A stretch of DNA of 7,085 nt from Planctomycetota bacterium (GTDB taxonomy: Bacteria > Planctomycetota > Phycisphaerae > UBA1845 > CAIVHJ01), in assembly GCA_022565195.1 (NCBI GenBank), contig JADFJZ010000067.1, positions 1 through 7,085 of the forward strand, given 5' to 3'. The position numbers and the translations under genes were made by a program. Below the pieces are notes generated by a model. The model searched no databases. It had not been told where the DNA came from and saw only the letters and a program-made list of their open reading frames with translations. This document shows, piece after piece, positions 7,058 to 7,085 of the stretch (position 1 is its first letter; each line of letters opens with the position of its first letter).

Positions 7058-7085
7058 ATTGCGGATTGCAGACTTCGGATTGCGG
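7058..7085. repeat. Heptad repeat block D, four 7-base units of ATTGCGG type, running off the window
   Basis: The units are ATTGCGG, ATTGCAG, ACTTCGG and ATTGCGG. Units one and four are identical, unit two differs at one base and unit three at two. The block ends at the last base of the window and may continue. Confidence 0.83.

Noticed and set aside
6815..7085. The heptad arrays as a CRISPR array
   Set aside because: The units are only 7 bases with 2-3 variable positions; there are no 25-40 base repeats with unique spacers.

Overview
The window reads as a piece of a moderately GC-rich bacterial chromosome, most probably from the Planctomycetota (possibly a Phycisphaerae-like or uncultured lineage). 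The clues are family-level resemblances recalled without a database search: the enolase C-terminus, the MiaB variant with Cys in the QSG-C-N and GF-C-GET motifs, the ClpS variant with an HTY motif and a GSMSA-x-IEPA tail, and a long secreted TPR protein directly after an ExbD/TolR gene. The phylum is an inference; genus or class cannot be read from this window.

There are two convergent blocks. The left block (1-4781, + strand) is a tightly packed run: the C-terminal end of an ExbD/TolR-family protein, a 905-residue exported TPR-like protein that starts on the base after the exbD stop, miaB (tRNA 2-methylthiolation) whose start overlaps the TPR stop as ATGA, and a clpS-like adaptor 14 bases further on, whose Shine-Dalgarno overlaps the miaB stop. 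No gap in this run is long enough for a promoter outside coding sequence, so one transcript is likely. The first two genes look like part of a proton-motive-force-driven envelope machine (ExbB/ExbD/TPR, loosely comparable to Tol-Pal with CpoB). The last two are housekeeping or protein-quality genes carried along with it.

The right block (4792-6618, - strand) is eno followed 9 bases later by a small membrane protein with a TTG start and a strong Shine-Dalgarno; its position after eno and its TM-plus-coiled-coil start suggest a divergent FtsB/DivIC-like septum protein. The two blocks converge with only 10 bases between stop codons.

The last ~465 bases (6619-7085) carry no convincing gene. The part next to eno has a plausible promoter and the ribosome binding site that fixes the enolase start. 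The distal ~270 bases are the most unusual part of the window: four different short motifs are each repeated at an exact 7-base period (CCGT, TTCAC, CAGTA and ATTGCGG families), interspersed with GC-rich inverted repeats. This resembles the heptameric STRR repeats known from heterocystous cyanobacteria and may be a repeat-spawning intergenic element. Otherwise the window holds ordinary genes; the ClpS variant, which lacks two canonical N-degron-pocket residues, and the two-TM FtsB-like protein are the next most interesting points.
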